This document shows positions 25,186 through 34,330 of a DNA stretch of 64,000 nucleotides, piece after piece. Position 1 is the first letter of the stretch. Every line of letters starts with the position of its first letter. The stretch is from Formosa undariae (GTDB taxonomy: Bacteria > Bacteroidota > Bacteroidia > Flavobacteriales > Flavobacteriaceae): contig NZ_JBHMEZ010000012.1 of the NCBI RefSeq assembly GCF_042427615.1, positions 1 to 64,000 of the forward strand, read 5' to 3'. The notes under the pieces are model-generated. The model saw nothing but the letters and a program-made list of their open reading frames with translations. It had not been told where the DNA came from and did not search any database. A program made the position numbers and the translations under genes.

Positions 25186-25226
25186 ATCTAGAAAGTAACG
25201 TGCACTTTATGTACGTAAACATTAAG

Positions 25227-25264
25227 AAGCGCAAAGGATTATATAGTCCTTTGCGCTTTTTATA
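25227..25264. terminator. Bidirectional intrinsic terminator
   Basis: AAGCGCAAAGGA (from 25227) pairs with TCCTTTGCGCTT and is followed by TTTTA; on the other strand the stem is flanked by A/T too. It serves the convergent genes 24889 (+) and 25275 (-). Confidence 0.85.
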
Positions 25265-25274
25265 TATCTATTTT

Positions 25275-26111
25275 CTATTCACTTTCCCGAAACTTTAAAA
25301 ACTCCAACTCATTGGTTTTAATAACAAATCCAAGTCGGACCATACTGTAGAAAACCTCGTAATCGATTAAACTTTCGCCATAACCGGCAAACCATTCAAG
25401 CATAAAATACTGGTTTTTAGATTTAAACGGATTATAATATAAACGTGAACGCACAGAGCCATTCCAATTATTCCAATTGACGCCTTTCTTAACAGCAATG
25501 TCAAAATTAAGTTTTTCGGGCACAATATCGTAGGCGAACGAAACTTCTGAGATTCCGATATATTCCATTAAATCGGGATTAGATTCTTTATATATAAAAG
25601 GTGCCCAAACTTCTAAACTCAATATACTTTTACGACTTAAAGCCATAGAATACTTAAAGTTTATACTGTTCCAACTTCTAGAATATATACTGTCTCGCCC
25701 ATTAGATTCATGATTTAACATCACCGAGGCAATACCTTTGGCTTCGTCGTTCTTGTTGTAAACCACTTTACTTAGACCTACGGTAGGATTAAAATTTAAT
25801 TCCTCGAACGGACTAGAAAATTCATAGAAATTCCAAAAGGCCTTTTGCGTATAGGTTAAATATAAATACGAGTCCCAAACAATGGGATTCCGACTTAATA
25901 ACTGCTTAAAACTAATTTGGTACTTCACATCTGCTGTAGATGAATTAACGGTTTCATTTGTGGGGATTCCCGTAATGATATAATTATCCTCATGTATCGA
26001 AAACCGCTCATCTTCCTCGATAGATCTATTGACTTCTTCTCGGGTATAGGTTTGTGAAAATAAAGGAGAGACTAAGAGCATTAGTCCCCACACTAATAAA
26101 TAATTTTTCAT
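25275..26111 (-). CDS. pldA: Outer-membrane phospholipase A
   Basis: 278 residues. A signal peptide (MKNYLLVWGLMLLVSPLFSQ) precedes a 12-strand barrel-like region with aromatic-ended amphipathic strands. The OMPLA catalytic set is visible: H134 and S136 in NHESNG (HxSxG) and N148 in SRSWN. It hydrolyses phospholipids that reach the outer leaflet of the outer membrane; activity depends on calcium and dimerisation in known members. It is divergent from the M6 protease, with 354 bases between that show no gene (a TATCTTTA near-box on the minus strand at about 26187). Confidence 0.85.
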   Translation of the reverse strand: MKNYLLVWGLMLLVSPLFSQTYTREEVNRSIEEDERFSIHEDNYIITGIPTNETVNSSTADVKYQISFKQLLSRNPIVWDSYLYLTYTQKAFWNFYEFSSPFEELNFNPTVGLSKVVYNKNDEAKGIASVMLNHESNGRDSIYSRSWNSINFKYSMALSRKSILSLEVWAPFIYKESNPDLMEYIGISEVSFAYDIVPEKLNFDIAVKKGVNWNNWNGSVRSRLYYNPFKSKNQYFMLEWFAGYGESLIDYEVFYSMVRLGFVIKTNELEFLKFRESE

Positions 26112-26465
26112 GAAATGAATTGGATTGAAGTATTAAATCTGATGTCCCTTTGTGCTAGGGATTCGTTTTGCAAATTTCTAAAAATTAAAGATACGATACT
26201 TCATCTGTTAATATAAAGTTTTAACGCTATCGCAATAATAATGCACGTTATACCGTGAATTAATGTTCATATGCATCAGATATAAACGTTGACGGTACTC
26301 AAATAGCATATTATCTAATCTCTTTACGAAAACAGGTAATTTTTAGTCACTGACCAACAAAACACTAGAAAAAATACTAAAAGTGTTAATATCCTACAGT
26401 ATGTTGCAAATATCGTCTCGAAAGCCCATTAAATTTATATTAATATTGAGTAAAATAATTTAACT

Positions 26466-27722
26466 GTGAAAAATTCCGTTCTCAAAACAGCCTTATATGC
26501 ACTTGCTTCTAAGACATTCAAACTAGTAACTGTATTATGCATTGCGCTCTTGGCGACAAGCTTACATGCTCAAAAACAGTATCGTGGTATCACCGTCTAC
26601 ATCGATTATTCAGATCTGCCAAGACCAGAAAATGAGACTCCAGAGCGCTTAGAATCGCTTTTAAACGATTTGGAATATTCTGAAGCTAATATACATCGTT
26701 CTGTGTGCAAATACTGGTACGAACAAAGTTTTGGCGAAGTGCTATTAAAACATGATATCTTTTATTACCGCGCACCACTCCCCGCTTCGCACTATGCAGA
26801 ATTAAATTACAAAGAAGGTATTTTATTATGGAAAGAAGCGTTAGAACATGTAGTCGCTAATAATCCGGATTACGATTGGAATCGGTTATCGACAGATACG
26901 GATGGTAATCTGAGATCGGTAATGTTTTACAATAGCGATAATTTTGTGTCTTGGATTGCGGCCGCTCATCATGGTGGATGGACCTTGGCGAATGGTGTAA
27001 AAACAAAATCTGTGTATGGCTCGTACCTGATTAGAAATGGAGAACCTAGCCTATTTACACCCATTCACGAAAGTGGACACGCCTTTTTTAGATTTCCAGA
27101 CACCTACGATACGGGTTACGATTCTGGAGGTGCAGGTGCGTATACCGTTATGAGTGGTGGAAAAACGTCGTTAATAGAACCGGTTGGTGCTCCGTTTAGA
27201 GTCGAAAAGAATTGGGGACGTGTTATAAAAATCGCACCTAAACCAGGAACGCAAACCTTTACTTTAAAAGCAGATGGCGATGCAGTGGTAGTCTATAAGA
27301 ATCCGTTAGATGATAAAGAGTATTTCTCTATCGAAGCCCGAAAACAAAGCACGTTAGGAAATGAGAAATTTCCAGTAGATCTTGGTTTACTGTTTTGGCA
27401 CACCGATTTAAATGTGAAAACGAGTAATAAAGAACAGGGCATGACGCCAGAAAAACATTATAAACACGCCATAGTACAAGCGGACGGTTTATTTGAATTG
27501 GAACGCGGTCCTGCCAAACCCACAAACCGTGGTAATGCTGGCGATATTTATGTTCCAGGTAAATCGTTTAACGATACAAGTCTTCCTAATTCAAAATGGT
27601 GGGATGGTACTTCGTCTCATCTAGAAATTACAAACATAAGATTCATTGAAGAAGATCAGATTCGTTTTGATGTGATATTTCCTAAAGTTACGCCTAAAAG
27701 CACAACTAAAGACAAGATTTAA
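26466..27722 (+). CDS. M6-type secreted metalloprotease
   Basis: 418 residues, GTG start. A signal peptide ends at LHAQ (about 36). The zinc site is H201-E202-SG-H205 in HESGHAFFRFPDTYD, where the HExxH and following PDxYD match M6 (immune inhibitor A-like) peptidases; G after MSGG (YTVMSGG) fits the Met-turn. A beta-sandwich domain follows (about 260-410). It probably degrades extracellular protein. It has no PorSS-type C-terminal sorting domain, so it may stay in the periplasm or be lipid-free secreted. Confidence 0.82.
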   Translation: MKNSVLKTALYALASKTFKLVTVLCIALLATSLHAQKQYRGITVYIDYSDLPRPENETPERLESLLNDLEYSEANIHRSVCKYWYEQSFGEVLLKHDIFYYRAPLPASHYAELNYKEGILLWKEALEHVVANNPDYDWNRLSTDTDGNLRSVMFYNSDNFVSWIAAAHHGGWTLANGVKTKSVYGSYLIRNGEPSLFTPIHESGHAFFRFPDTYDTGYDSGGAGAYTVMSGGKTSLIEPVGAPFRVEKNWGRVIKIAPKPGTQTFTLKADGDAVVVYKNPLDDKEYFSIEARKQSTLGNEKFPVDLGLLFWHTDLNVKTSNKEQGMTPEKHYKHAIVQADGLFELERGPAKPTNRGNAGDIYVPGKSFNDTSLPNSKWWDGTSSHLEITNIRFIEEDQIRFDVIFPKVTPKSTTKDKI

Positions 27723-27742
27723 ACGGCTAATTAACCCTTAAA

Positions 27743-27789
27743 AAAACCGTGAGAATCATCCATAATCAGGAATAGTTCTCACGGTTTTT
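27743..27789. terminator. Intrinsic terminator after the M6 gene
   Basis: AAAACCGTGAGAA pairs with TTCTCACGGTTTTT across a 20-base loop. A/T tracts on both sides make it usable in both directions. Confidence 0.8.
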
Positions 27790-27875
27790 AATGTCATCAT
27801 CTGTAATCAGTGATAGCTCTAATTTAACGATACATCTAAGTTGTATATATTTGGGATGCTAAAACATGCTAGTCC

Positions 27876-28245
27876 ATTATGTTTAGATAATCGGTATAGC
27901 CCTTTGCACCAGCGGTGTAAAATGAATCTTTATCCCAATCTGCTAATTCGGCATCTTGCTCAAAACGTTCTACTAGATCTAGATTCGAGATGAATAGTTT
28001 TACTTAAGCTACTAAATCTGCTTCTCCATCTACTAGCACCTTATTTCCAGATTCTTTATCGAATTCATTGTTAATCATGAGCATTCCATTGTATAACGGA
28101 CGGAAATATTTTGCGATGTCTGTACTGCAAACGGCACATCAGATACGTTTGTAAACGGTTCAGAATGCATCTGCTCTTGTATTAGAACAGCCGTTAAAAA
28201 AACTGTTGAAATAATTGCAACTTCCTTTTTGATGCATAAAAACAC
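27876..28245 (-). pseudogene. Decayed old-yellow-enzyme paralog
   Basis: The minus strand matches the C-terminal part of the intact gene at 29870. LFQQFF runs into a frameshift (one extra T), then about 180 bases are deleted, then SEPFTNVSDVPFAV, another frameshift, RPLYNGMLMINNEFDKESGN, an internal stop (VA*VKLFISN where the intact copy has VAYGKLFISN) and ERFEQDAELADWD. At least two frameshifts, one stop and one deletion: a dead duplicate directly downstream of the operon that holds the live copy. Confidence 0.85.
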
Positions 28246-28358
28246 TGATTTTATTAATCATTTCTAGAAAACTACATTCATGACCACAGTATTGAAATCA
28301 AAAACAGCACCTTATTTACAAAGGTGCTGTTTCAGTATTCTTATTAAGATAAATGCTT

Positions 28359-29414
28359 TTATTTAAGCGATTTCATATCAATAACAAATCTATATTTTAC
28401 ATCGTTTTTAATCACACGCTCGTAAGCATCGTTGATGTTTTGTATATCGATAAGTTCGATATCACTTGTAATATTATGTTTTCCACAGAAATCTAACATC
28501 TCTTGTGTTTCTTTAATCCCACCAATTAGAGAACCTGCAACACGTTTACGCCCGCCAATAAGACTTCCGCCATGGAATGGTTTTAAGGGCTCTACAGCAC
28601 CTACTAATACCATAGTGGCATCTATTTTAAGCAATCCTAAATACGGATCCATTTCGTGACCTACAGGAATAGTGTTTAGAATAAAATCGAAACTGCCTTG
28701 GTGTTTTTTCATATCTTCTGCATCTTTAGACACTAAAACCTCATGAGCACCTAAACGTGTCGCATCTTTTCCTTTTTCAGGCGATGTTGTAATCATAACA
28801 ACGTGAGCGCCTAATGCACTTGCAAATTTCACTCCCATGTGACCTAAACCACCTAAACCAATGATACCTACTTTATCACCTTTTTTAACGTTCCAATGAC
28901 TTAATGGCGACCATGTCGTAACACCTGCACATAATAAAGGAGCTGTTGCGGCCTCGTCTAAGTTTTCAGGAATACGAAGTACGAACTTTTCGTCTACAAC
29001 GACAGCATTAGAATAGCCTCCAAAAGTTTGTTTACCTTCTAAATGTTTATCTGGACTGTTGTAAGTAAACGTCGCTCCATTTTCACAGAACTGCTCTAAG
29101 TCTTGCTCGCAAGATGAACAGGTTTGGCAAGAATCTACCAAACATCCTACACCTACTAAATCGCCAACTTTATAGTTGCTTACACCTGAACCAATTTCTG
29201 ATACACGACCAATAATCTCGTGTCCTGGAACTACGGGATATGTAGACCCTTTCCAGTCGTTTTTTACGGTATGAATGTCGCTATGACATACACCACAGAA
29301 GGTAATATCGATTTTTACATCGTCTGCTCCTACGGCCCTGCGTTCTATATCTAAAGGTTTTAAATCTTCTGTTGATGCTGTTGCACCATATGCTTTTACT
29401 ATTGTAGTGTTCAT
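28359..29414 (-). CDS. Zinc-dependent NAD(P) alcohol dehydrogenase
   Basis: 351 residues from the ATG at 29414, which overlaps the stop of the osmC-type gene by one base (TAATG coupling). Catalytic zinc ligands are in CGVCHSD and PGHE; the structural zinc site has four cysteines (DSCQTCSSCEQDLEQFC). Nucleotide fold GLGGLGHMGVKFA. It belongs to the YahK/CAD-like branch that reduces aldehydes with NADPH. In context with an old yellow enzyme, OsmC and a Crp-type regulator, it probably removes reactive aldehydes. Confidence 0.9.
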   Translation of the reverse strand: MNTTIVKAYGATASTEDLKPLDIERRAVGADDVKIDITFCGVCHSDIHTVKNDWKGSTYPVVPGHEIIGRVSEIGSGVSNYKVGDLVGVGCLVDSCQTCSSCEQDLEQFCENGATFTYNSPDKHLEGKQTFGGYSNAVVVDEKFVLRIPENLDEAATAPLLCAGVTTWSPLSHWNVKKGDKVGIIGLGGLGHMGVKFASALGAHVVMITTSPEKGKDATRLGAHEVLVSKDAEDMKKHQGSFDFILNTIPVGHEMDPYLGLLKIDATMVLVGAVEPLKPFHGGSLIGGRKRVAGSLIGGIKETQEMLDFCGKHNITSDIELIDIQNINDAYERVIKNDVKYRFVIDMKSLK

Positions 29415-29842
29415 TATAATGTGTTTTTTAAGTTTATTTTTAATTCGATTTCTGCATTTAAAAGTTTTGAGATGGGACAAACTTCTTTTGCTTTATGTGC
29501 AATTTGCTGAAACTGCTCGGCATCTATTTCTGGAACATCGCCTTCTAAATTTAAAATGATTTTAGTAATGGCGCCGTCTTCAAAATTAACTGTAGCATCT
29601 ACGTCTAAAGATGTTACGGTATAATCGGCTTCATTTAATAAGAAGCTTAATTGCATTGCAAAGCAACCTGCATGGGCTGCACCTATTAATTCTTCAGGAT
29701 TGGTTCCTTTTTCTCCATCTTCAAACCGGGTGTGAAACGAATATTGTTGATTATCTAGAACTTTACTTCCCGTAGTAATATGACCGGTTCCGTCTTTACC
29801 ACTCCCTTTCCATTCTGCATTTGCTTTTCTTGTAAATTTCAT
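29414..29842 (-). CDS. osmC: OsmC-family organic hydroperoxide reductase
   Basis: 142 residues, usual length. The two redox cysteines are in HAGCFAMQLS and EVCPISKLL; the conserved glutamate is in NPEELIGAAHAGC. OsmC reduces organic and some inorganic peroxides with thiol reductants. Third gene of the operon nemA-type (27 bases upstream), osmC, alcohol dehydrogenase. Confidence 0.92.
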   Translation of the reverse strand: MKFTRKANAEWKGSGKDGTGHITTGSKVLDNQQYSFHTRFEDGEKGTNPEELIGAAHAGCFAMQLSFLLNEADYTVTSLDVDATVNFEDGAITKIILNLEGDVPEIDAEQFQQIAHKAKEVCPISKLLNAEIELKINLKNTL

Positions 29843-29869
29843 ATCATTCTGTTTTAAGTTAAACGGGTA

Positions 29870-30964
29870 CTATTTTGAAGCTTTCGGATAATCTGTATAT
29901 CCTTTTTCTCCTGGCACGTAAAATGTTTTCTCGTCCCATTCTGCTAAATCTAGGTTGTTTTCAAAACGTTCTACTAAATCAGGATTAGAGATAAATAACT
30001 TTCCGTAAGCTACTAAATCTGCGTCGCCAGCTTCAAGTACTTTATTTCCTTTTTCCTGATCAAATTCAGTATTAATCATTAACGTACCATTATATAACGG
30101 ACGGAAATGTTTGGCGATTTCTGTAACTGCAAATGGCACATCAGATACATCTGTAAATGGTTCTGATAAGTGTACATACGCTAAATTATAATCGTTTAGT
30201 TTCTTGATGATGTATTCGAATGTTGGGATGGTTTCCTCATCAATCGTAATACCGAATAATCCATGTAATGACGGATTAAAACGTACACCTATTTTTTCTT
30301 GAGGCATAACTTCTTTAATAGCGTCTAAAACTTCAAAAAAGAAACGCGTTCTGTTTTCAATAGATCCGCCGTATTCATCTGTTCTTGTATTAGAACATGC
30401 GTTAAAGAATTGTTGAAATAAATACCCATTAGATGAATGAATCTCTACACCATCAAATCCTGCTTTTACGGCATTAGCGGCTGCGTTTTGAAAGTCTTTA
30501 ACTGTTCTTTTAATATCTTCAACAGTCAAAGCTTTTGGCGTAACCGTATCTTTGAATCCTTCAGGTGTAAACGATTTTGCATGTGGATTTATCGCTGAAG
30601 CGGAAACAGGTAATTCACCATTATGGAAATTAGGATGCGAAATACGCCCTACATGCCACAATTGGATAAAAATAGTACCCGCTTTATCGTGAACGCGTTT
30701 GGTAACCTTTTTCCAACCTTCAACCTGCTCATCTGTATAAATTCCAGGCGTATTAATATATCCTACAGCCTCTGCCGAAACTTGAGATCCTTCGGTAATA
30801 ATTAAACCTGCAGAAGCACGTTGTTCGTAATACAAACCTTGTAATTCGTCTGTCGCTATTTTAGCATCATTATCGGCACGACTACGTGTCATCGGTGCCA
30901 TAACGATTCTATTCTTAAGTGTAATATTCTTGTTATATGGGGTCAATACATGTTGCTTGCTCAT
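29870..30964 (-). CDS. nemA: Old yellow enzyme, NADH:flavin oxidoreductase
   Basis: 364 residues from the ATG at 30964 (MSKQHVLTPY). FMN-binding OYE barrel: MAPMTRSRA near the N-terminus, QLWHVGRISHP, GVEIHSSNGYLFQQFF (the family has GVEIHGAHGYL, so GA to SS here), DEYGGSIENRTRF, and VAYGKLFISNPDL. It reduces activated alkenes, nitro compounds and N-ethylmaleimide. The live copy of a tandem pair whose partner at 27876 is dead. Confidence 0.9.
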   Translation of the reverse strand: MSKQHVLTPYNKNITLKNRIVMAPMTRSRADNDAKIATDELQGLYYEQRASAGLIITEGSQVSAEAVGYINTPGIYTDEQVEGWKKVTKRVHDKAGTIFIQLWHVGRISHPNFHNGELPVSASAINPHAKSFTPEGFKDTVTPKALTVEDIKRTVKDFQNAAANAVKAGFDGVEIHSSNGYLFQQFFNACSNTRTDEYGGSIENRTRFFFEVLDAIKEVMPQEKIGVRFNPSLHGLFGITIDEETIPTFEYIIKKLNDYNLAYVHLSEPFTDVSDVPFAVTEIAKHFRPLYNGTLMINTEFDQEKGNKVLEAGDADLVAYGKLFISNPDLVERFENNLDLAEWDEKTFYVPGEKGYTDYPKASK

Positions 30965-30994
30965 TGCTGTGATTTTTATAAATTTTACTATAAT

Positions 30995-31002
30995 CAAATT
31001 TA
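30995..31002 (-). promoter_or_regulatory. -7 box TAAATTTG for the nemA-osmC-adh operon
   Basis: Minus-strand TAAATTTG lies 31 bases before the start at 30964, in the 85 bases between the Crp-type gene and nemA. It suggests the three genes are transcribed separately from the regulator, which may act here. Confidence 0.5.
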
Positions 31003-31049
31003 CAATTCACAGTATCCAATATCATTGACCTATATCAATTAAGATAGTT

Positions 31050-31628
31050 TTAACCTTTCATGGTTTTCCGAACACGACTTAAATTTTCGGGAGATACACC
31101 AAGGTAATTGGCAACGTCGTAATTGGCAATTCTGTGCTCTATGGTCGGATAAGAACTACAAAATTCTATATAACGTTCTTGAGTGTTTTTTTCTTGCGTA
31201 GATAAGATTCTTTTCTGCTGAGAAATAAATGCTTTAGTAATTAAAATTCTGAAGTAACGTTCGAAAATCGGAGCGTCTTCGTATACGTCTTGTAGTTTAT
31301 CATGATTTACAGCTAATAACTGAGCGTCTTCAATAGCTTCTATATATAAATTAGAATGCCCCTGATTATAAAAGGCTTCGAAATCGCCAATCCACCAGTT
31401 TTCTATAGCAAATTGAAGAATGTGTTTACTGCCTTTTGCATCCATATAATAGGCTTTTAAACACCCTTTTACCACGAAGTATTCATGCATAACGGCTGTG
31501 CCTGGTTTTAAGAGGAATGCGCCTTTAGAAACTGATACTTCGTTTAAAGTTGAAAGGAATATCTGCATATCCTCGGTATTCGGATGGATATGCTGACGGA
31601 TATGTGACACTATTGATGGATGCATCAT
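31050..31628 (-). CDS. Crp/Fnr-family transcriptional regulator
   Basis: 192 residues. Residues 15-120 form a cyclic-nucleotide-binding-type barrel (MHEYFVVKGCLKAYYMDAKG ... EAIEDAQLLAV). The C-terminal helix-turn-helix is the short Bacteroidota form (ANYDVANYLGVSPENLSRVR). The arginine/glutamate set for cAMP is not evident, so the effector is unknown. Its place upstream of an electrophile/peroxide detoxification operon suggests that it regulates it. Confidence 0.88.
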   Translation of the reverse strand: MMHPSIVSHIRQHIHPNTEDMQIFLSTLNEVSVSKGAFLLKPGTAVMHEYFVVKGCLKAYYMDAKGSKHILQFAIENWWIGDFEAFYNQGHSNLYIEAIEDAQLLAVNHDKLQDVYEDAPIFERYFRILITKAFISQQKRILSTQEKNTQERYIEFCSSYPTIEHRIANYDVANYLGVSPENLSRVRKTMKG

Positions 31629-31798
31629 ACAAAGATGCTAAATGATTTTGGTTGATGCAATAGTCTATTGAAAACACAGACCTTTTTAACGTTGTATTAA
31701 AATTTTAAAGATGAACTCCGCACTTTTAAAACCTTATTACTCCTTTATTTACTATGAATCAGTGCTTTGGACAACATTTAAATACTTTCAAAATTTAG

Positions 31799-31840
31799 TT
31801 GTACAATACATTTATATTTATTTACTTTGCGATTCAAAGT
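31799..31840 (+). promoter_or_regulatory. Promoter with overlapping 17-bp operator
   Basis: TTG at 31799-31801, 20 bases, then TTACTTTG (31822-31829, near-consensus -7). The dyad ACTTTGCGATTCAAAGT (31824-31840) covers the -7 box and the expected start of transcription. The same dyad recurs at 32805, before creD. Confidence 0.6.
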
Positions 31841-31849
31841 TCTTTACAC

Positions 31850-32458
31850 ATGAGCACAGAAAAGTATTTAAACGACATTTCGGAAATTAAAAGCTTAATG
31901 ACAAAATCGTCACGATTTATTTCATTGAGTGGTATATCAGGTATATTGGCAGGAATTTATGCCTTAATTGGCGCAGGCTATGCCTATTGGTTAGTCAACT
32001 CGTTTTCTTATGGCAAACTGATGTTAGACGGAAAAGTATTTAGATTGGTTTTGTTAGATTTACTAATTGTATTAGCTTTAAGTATAGGAACTTCCATCTT
32101 TTTAACGACGAAGAGAGCAAATAAAAATAAAGAATCTTACTGGAATACAACTACAAAGAATTTATTAGCTAGTTTCTTAATTCCACTTGTGGCAGGTGGT
32201 TTATACATCTTAATTATTTTAAGTCAAGGGAAATACGGTCAGACTGGTGGCTTAATGCTTATTTTTTATGGCTTAGCGTTATACAATGCCTCTAAACATA
32301 CTTTAGGTTATATAAAATATTTAGGGTTAATAGAAATTAGTCTGGGCTTAATTAGTGCTTTCGTTCCCGGATTAGGATTCTGGTTTTGGGTGATTGGTTT
32401 TGGGTTTATGCATATTATTTATGGTATTTTGATGTACTATAAATACGAAAGAAAATAA
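31850..32458 (+). CDS. Hypothetical membrane protein, 202 aa
   Basis: Start at the ATG at 31850 because the promoter lies just upstream. About six membrane segments follow a short cytoplasmic N-terminus (MSTEKYLNDISEIKSLMTKS). Found in Bacteroidota next to small winged-helix regulators; no named family is recognised. It is 29 bases upstream of the regulator gene, with which it is likely co-transcribed, and shares its operator type with creD. Confidence 0.75.
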   Translation: MSTEKYLNDISEIKSLMTKSSRFISLSGISGILAGIYALIGAGYAYWLVNSFSYGKLMLDGKVFRLVLLDLLIVLALSIGTSIFLTTKRANKNKESYWNTTTKNLLASFLIPLVAGGLYILIILSQGKYGQTGGLMLIFYGLALYNASKHTLGYIKYLGLIEISLGLISAFVPGLGFWFWVIGFGFMHIIYGILMYYKYERK

Positions 32459-32487
32459 GTGCCATTTTATAACGTAATCGACTGATT

Positions 32488-32784
32488 TTGAAAAACATTA
32501 TTTTAAACATAAATAAGACTTTAGATCATAGAATTCGACTAGGAATTATGTCGGTTTTAATGGTAAACGACTATGCCGATTTTAAAACGCTTAAAGAATT
32601 ATTAGGCTGTACTGATGGAAACTTGGCTAGCCATGCAAAGGCTTTGGAAAAAGAAGAATTTATTACCGTCGAAAAACAATTTATTGGAAGAAAACCAAAC
32701 ACGAGATATCTTGCTACTCCCCTAGGAAAAGAAGAATTTAAGAAACATATTAATGCCTTAGAAAAGTTAATTAAAAACACTTAG
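32488..32784 (+). CDS. Winged-helix transcriptional regulator, 98 aa
   Basis: TTG start giving MKNIILNINKTLDHRIRLGI. The whole protein is one winged-helix domain: SVLMVNDYADFKTLKELLGCTDGNLASHAKALEKEEFITVEKQF is the helix-turn-helix to wing region, with GRKPNTRYLAT as the wing. It belongs to the ArsR/MarR-like 'HTH_34' type often found beside creD in Bacteroidota. Operators with the same 17-bp dyad before its own operon and before creD make it the natural candidate repressor. Confidence 0.85.
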   Translation: MKNIILNINKTLDHRIRLGIMSVLMVNDYADFKTLKELLGCTDGNLASHAKALEKEEFITVEKQFIGRKPNTRYLATPLGKEEFKKHINALEKLIKNT

Positions 32785-32804
32785 CTTTTTTTATTTATCT
32801 ACTT

Positions 32805-32821
32805 ACTTTGAAATTCAAAGT
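32805..32821 (+). promoter_or_regulatory. Operator dyad upstream of creD
   Basis: ACTTTGAAATTCAAAGT, a perfect-arm palindrome overlapping the near-consensus -7 TTACTTTG (32803-32810), 40 bases before the creD ATG. It differs from the dyad at 31824 only in the centre, and 4 more bases (TCTT) match on the right. Confidence 0.6.
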
Positions 32822-32860
32822 TCTTTTAAAACATAAACACTAAAATTTAAAACTATAAAA

Positions 32861-34240
32861 ATGGAAAAACAAAATCAGCAACCGAGTAGAATTGGAAAAT
32901 GGGTAAAGACTTCGATTACCGCAAGAATGTTAATGGTGGGACTATTAACATCTATACTACTCATTCCGCTATCATTTATAAAAAGTCTAATCCATGAGAG
33001 AATGGATAGACAAGAAGAGGTTGTTAATGAAATTAATCAGAAATGGGGAAACGAAGTATTATTATATGGTCCCATTTTAAAGGTGCCTTATAGAATACAT
33101 CATATCAAAGAAATTTATGATGAAACCACTAAAAAGAGTAAAAAGGAAAGCTATACCTCTACGGATTACGCTTATTTTTTTCCGAATAAACTAGACATTA
33201 CATCAACCATAAATCCGGAAGAAAAACAACGGGGCATTTATAAAACAGCTGTATATAAAAGTAACATTGATCTTGCGGGTAGTTTTACTAAACCTGATTT
33301 TAGTGAACAGGATATTAAAGACGAAGACATTTTATGGGATAAGGCGAAATTGATTGTCGAAACCTCTAATTTAAAAGGAGTGAACAGTTTGGTTGAAATT
33401 ACATTTAATGAAAGTAAATACCCGTTAGAATCTAAATATCAGGAAGAAAACACGGGTTATTTAGACGATATAAGATTACATAAATTAGAAAGTAAATCGC
33501 TAAAAGAAACAGATTTACCCATTAAAAATGATGTGCGTTTTAATCTAAACATAAATATAAATGGAAGTAAGCAAATACGTTTTATTCCTGTTGGGAAAGA
33601 AACCAATGTAAATATTCAGTCTGATTGGAAAACAGCTAATTTTTTAGGGGAATATTTACCCCAGAATTCTGATAAAATATCTACCGATGGTTTTAATGCC
33701 AAATGGAAAGTATTAGATATAAACCGTCCGTTTTCTCAGGAATCTTTTAACGGACTTCCCGATTTGAAACACTATGCTTTTGGTGTCAATTTTATGATTC
33801 CAGTAGACGAATATCAGAAAAGTGAACGCTCTGCAAAATATGGCTTTTTAGTGATTGGATTAACCTTTTTAATCTTCTTTTTAATACAAACTATGAGCAA
33901 AATTAATATTCATCCCTTTCAGTATTTAATGATTGGTATTGCATTAACCATGTTTTATACCTTACTAATTTCTATTTCGGAACATAGTAGTTATTTAAAA
34001 GCGTATGTAATTGCTGGTGCATCTGTTATTGTACTGATTACGCTGTATTCTAAATCCATTTTAAAGAATGTAAAATTCCCACTCTTTATTGGGCTTTCAC
34101 TAACCATATTATACACTTTTATATTTGTAATTATACAGTTAGAGAGCTACGCTTTATTAGTTGGAAGTATTGGTTTGTTTGCAATTTTAGCTGCTGTAAT
34201 GTACGCTTCTAGAAAAATAGATTGGCAAAACGGAGAATAA
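32861..34240 (+). CDS. creD: Inner-membrane protein CreD
   Basis: 459 residues, normal for CreD. One membrane segment at about 23-45, a large periplasmic domain (about 46-320; GPILKVPYRI and PVDEYQKSERSAKYG are family signatures), then five membrane segments. In Gram-negatives CreD is linked to cell-envelope integrity and colicin E2 tolerance, and is under CreBC control; here a local winged-helix regulator replaces CreBC. Confidence 0.92.
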   Translation: MEKQNQQPSRIGKWVKTSITARMLMVGLLTSILLIPLSFIKSLIHERMDRQEEVVNEINQKWGNEVLLYGPILKVPYRIHHIKEIYDETTKKSKKESYTSTDYAYFFPNKLDITSTINPEEKQRGIYKTAVYKSNIDLAGSFTKPDFSEQDIKDEDILWDKAKLIVETSNLKGVNSLVEITFNESKYPLESKYQEENTGYLDDIRLHKLESKSLKETDLPIKNDVRFNLNININGSKQIRFIPVGKETNVNIQSDWKTANFLGEYLPQNSDKISTDGFNAKWKVLDINRPFSQESFNGLPDLKHYAFGVNFMIPVDEYQKSERSAKYGFLVIGLTFLIFFLIQTMSKINIHPFQYLMIGIALTMFYTLLISISEHSSYLKAYVIAGASVIVLITLYSKSILKNVKFPLFIGLSLTILYTFIFVIIQLESYALLVGSIGLFAILAAVMYASRKIDWQNGE

Positions 34241-34247
34241 TAGTCAC

Positions 34248-34287
34248 AAAAAAAGTATCAAGTTTTTATAAAGCTTGATACTTTTTT
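34248..34287. terminator. Intrinsic terminator after creD
   Basis: AAAAAGTATCAAG pairs with CTTGATACTTTTTT; T-run on the plus strand, A-run on the left. Confidence 0.85.
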
Positions 34288-34330
34288 AATTGTTTTAAAT
34301 CTATATCTCAAAGCACTAAAAAAGGCACTA

